From an uncultured Opitutia bacterium (GTDB taxonomy: Bacteria > Verrucomicrobiota > Verrucomicrobiia > Opitutales > Opitutaceae): a stretch of DNA of 64,000 nt. Below are positions 62,775 to 64,000 of the stretch, one piece after another. Within the stretch, counting starts at the first letter, position 1, and every line of letters begins with the position of its first letter. Both the position numbers and the translations under genes were made by a program. Under the pieces are notes generated by a model that worked only from the letters and a program-made list of their open reading frames with translations, was not told the DNA's origin and ran no database searches. The DNA is taken from the NCBI GenBank assembly GCA_903827245.1, contig CAIKHO010000022.1, positions 1 through 64,000 of the forward strand, written 5' to 3'.

Positions 62775-63509
62775 CTAGCTGAAATCCGCAATGGACTTCG
62801 GATCCGCGGCCCCGGGAAAGGGCTTGCCGCGAAATTCCAGCATGTCGTTCGCGTGGGTGGCCGGCAGCCCGGGATAACCCACCATCTTCCAGAAAACCTT
62901 GTTGATGTTTCCGCCATAGAGCGGATCCGCAAAACAGGCCTGCTCGAACAGGGGATAAACGAGCCCGTTGAACCATGCCCCGAGCGCAAAGTGACTGTCG
63001 TCGAGCTTGTCCGCCGCGAGATCCTGCAAAAAGGTCTCGGCCTCGGCCGGGGCCAGCTCCTCGAAGCGTTTGCCATGTGCCTTCCGGCAGGCTGCGGTGG
63101 CCGCGGCCACGCCGGCTTTGAAATATTGCTCGGGTGTCAGCGGCAGCTGATAACCCAACTCGGGCCGGCCGGCCGGCCACGGACCCTGGCGGTACAGCCG
63201 CGCACCCCGGCCAAAATCCCCGGCCAGCTGCCGGTCGATGAAGACCGCCAGGCCGCAATCCACGCCATTTGGCGTCAGCTGATCCGCCGGGCACATGAGA
63301 TTCAGCATGGCCTCGAGCAATCCGGCTTCATCCGGGCTCAGCGAAGCATAACCGGGCAACGGGCCGGCGGCCGGGGCCGGCGGCGGCGCCACGCCCGCGG
63401 GCGCATCCGCGGCGAGCAAGCCAGCGGTCAGCGGCGCGGTCGCCGCCGCCAACGCCACCTGTCGCAGAAAGCCGCGCCGGCCCTGCGGGTCATTTTTATC
63501 CGGGGTCAT
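62775..63509 (-). CDS. Gluconate 2-dehydrogenase subunit 3-like small subunit
   Basis: The 244-residue protein has a twin-arginine signal (GRRGFLRQVALAAATAPLTA, about 10-29) and the body of the gluconate 2-dehydrogenase subunit 3 family (FIDRQLAGDFGRGARLYRQG, then FLQDLAADKLDD). The small subunit is needed for export and stability of the large FAD subunit. ATGs at 63509 and 63530 are both possible. It is the first gene of the operon with the GMC enzyme and cytochrome c. Confidence 0.87.
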   Translation of the reverse strand: MTPDKNDPQGRRGFLRQVALAAATAPLTAGLLAADAPAGVAPPPAPAAGPLPGYASLSPDEAGLLEAMLNLMCPADQLTPNGVDCGLAVFIDRQLAGDFGRGARLYRQGPWPAGRPELGYQLPLTPEQYFKAGVAAATAACRKAHGKRFEELAPAEAETFLQDLAADKLDDSHFALGAWFNGLVYPLFEQACFADPLYGGNINKVFWKMVGYPGLPATHANDMLEFRGKPFPGAADPKSIADFS

Positions 63510-63572
63510 GGGGTAATCCGTTGGTAGCATCAATCGCGACTCGGTCAAACCCTGGCTGGCCGAAACTGTAGC

Positions 63573-63589
63573 CCACCTCGTCGAGGTGG
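63573..63589. repeat. Short perfect palindrome
   Basis: CCACCTCG, T, CGAGGTGG is a perfect 8-pair hairpin in the gap between the small-subunit gene and the partial gene at the window end. It is followed by CCCACCGAGCTGGC, a near copy of one arm. Confidence 0.45.
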
Positions 63590-63618
63590 CCAGTCAGCCC
63601 ACCGAGCTGGCCTGCAAC

Positions 63619-64000
63619 TCATTTCCCCTTGGCCTTCTCGTCCGGCGGTGGCGTCTTCGCCGGAGCCAGCCAGCTGGCCAGGCGCTGGTACTCGAGGTTC
63701 AGGTCGACGCGCAATTCATCGTAGCGGGCCTGATCGTAGGTCGCGCGAATGTCCTCGCGCCGGACCTTGAACTCGTCGAGTCGCGCCTTCGTGGCGACGT
63801 GATGCGCGGCATCGTCATCCTGCGCGAGCAGCGTTTCAAAGCGGGCGATCGCGCCGTCGAGCACGTCCAGGGCCGCCTTTTGCTCGGCGGTGTGCGTCGG
63901 CGGCGGTTCAGCCGCACCCCGCGCCGGAAGCACGGGGCCGGTCAACGCCAACACCCCGGCAACCCAGAGGCAAAACCAGCGGAAGGCTGCTCCCTGTAGA
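63619..64000 (-). CDS. Exported hypothetical protein, 5' end beyond the window
   Basis: The frame ends at 63619 and stays open to the right edge. It reads a signal-like segment (FRWFCLWVAGVLALTGPVLP) and then a charged helical region (ALDVLDGAIARFETLLAQDD and on), ending Lys/Pro-rich (TPPPDEKAKGK). No family was recognised. The true start may lie past base 64000; an internal GTG at 63954 would cut the signal peptide. It is on the same strand as, and upstream of, the gluconate-dehydrogenase-like operon. Confidence 0.55.
   Translation of the reverse strand, partial: LQGAAFRWFCLWVAGVLALTGPVLPARGAAEPPPTHTAEQKAALDVLDGAIARFETLLAQDDDAAHHVATKARLDEFKVRREDIRATYDQARYDELRVDLNLEYQRLASWLAPAKTPPPDEKAKGK

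Overview
The window looks like chromosome of a high-GC, Gram-negative Verrucomicrobiota bacterium, most likely in or near the Opitutaceae. This is inference from gene content, not from a marker gene: outer-membrane biogenesis genes (BamD-, BamE- and LptE-like), a PEP-CTERM relic, the zinc-free ribosomal protein pair bL31B/bL36, an Rsm22-type methyltransferase, and many different palindromic intergenic repeats. No rRNA, tRNA or CRISPR array is visible. Nearly all of the first 50 kb is densely packed housekeeping sequence.

Layout. 0-6.3 kb: transposase tail, secreted metallo-hydrolase, TPR and coiled-coil proteins. 6.3-15.3 kb: envelope genes (trpD-glmM, uppP, rpmF-plsX-fabH, bamD, lptE) with rpe and an acetyltransferase. 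15.3-22.6 kb: an ABC importer pair without a permease, hpt, a PEP-CTERM pseudogene, and the HAD phosphatase-uvrB pair. 22.6-27 kb: mscL, DUF1015, rpmJ-rpmE, a BamE-like lipoprotein, YqgE and dCMP deaminase. 27-29.8 kb: a three-gene type III polyketide synthase cluster. 29.8-33.6 kb: Nif3-like, aroQ, a NusG paralogue, pgsA-pgpA and coaD. 33.8-38.3 kb: a MacAB-type efflux module with a TPR partner. 38.5-41.2 kb: a NitT/TauT-type ABC importer. 41.2-45.3 kb: a group around ribosome modification (two methyltransferases, a tiny basic protein, rimO). 45.3-50 kb: a serine protease and its catalytically dead homologue, then mpl.

From about 50 to 64 kb the character changes. Coding density falls, gene remnants appear, and the genes are catabolic and respiratory: a PQQ dehydrogenase with its cytochrome c and an upstream AraC regulator; an oligogalacturonate lyase-like protein with a sodium symporter and a zinc alcohol dehydrogenase; and, facing them, a gluconate-dehydrogenase-like FAD enzyme with its small subunit and a cytochrome c. 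Together these would take up and oxidise pectin-derived or other sugars and pass electrons to periplasmic cytochromes. The substrates are inferred.

The main non-coding theme is dispersed palindromes. At least eight sequence types are present. One occurs four times, one sits in frame inside mpl, and one is a pair of long pyrimidine/purine hairpins 20 kb apart. The strongest candidates for new biology are the polyketide cluster, the 32-residue basic protein with its own promoter and terminator in the rimO neighbourhood, and the protease/pseudoprotease pair.
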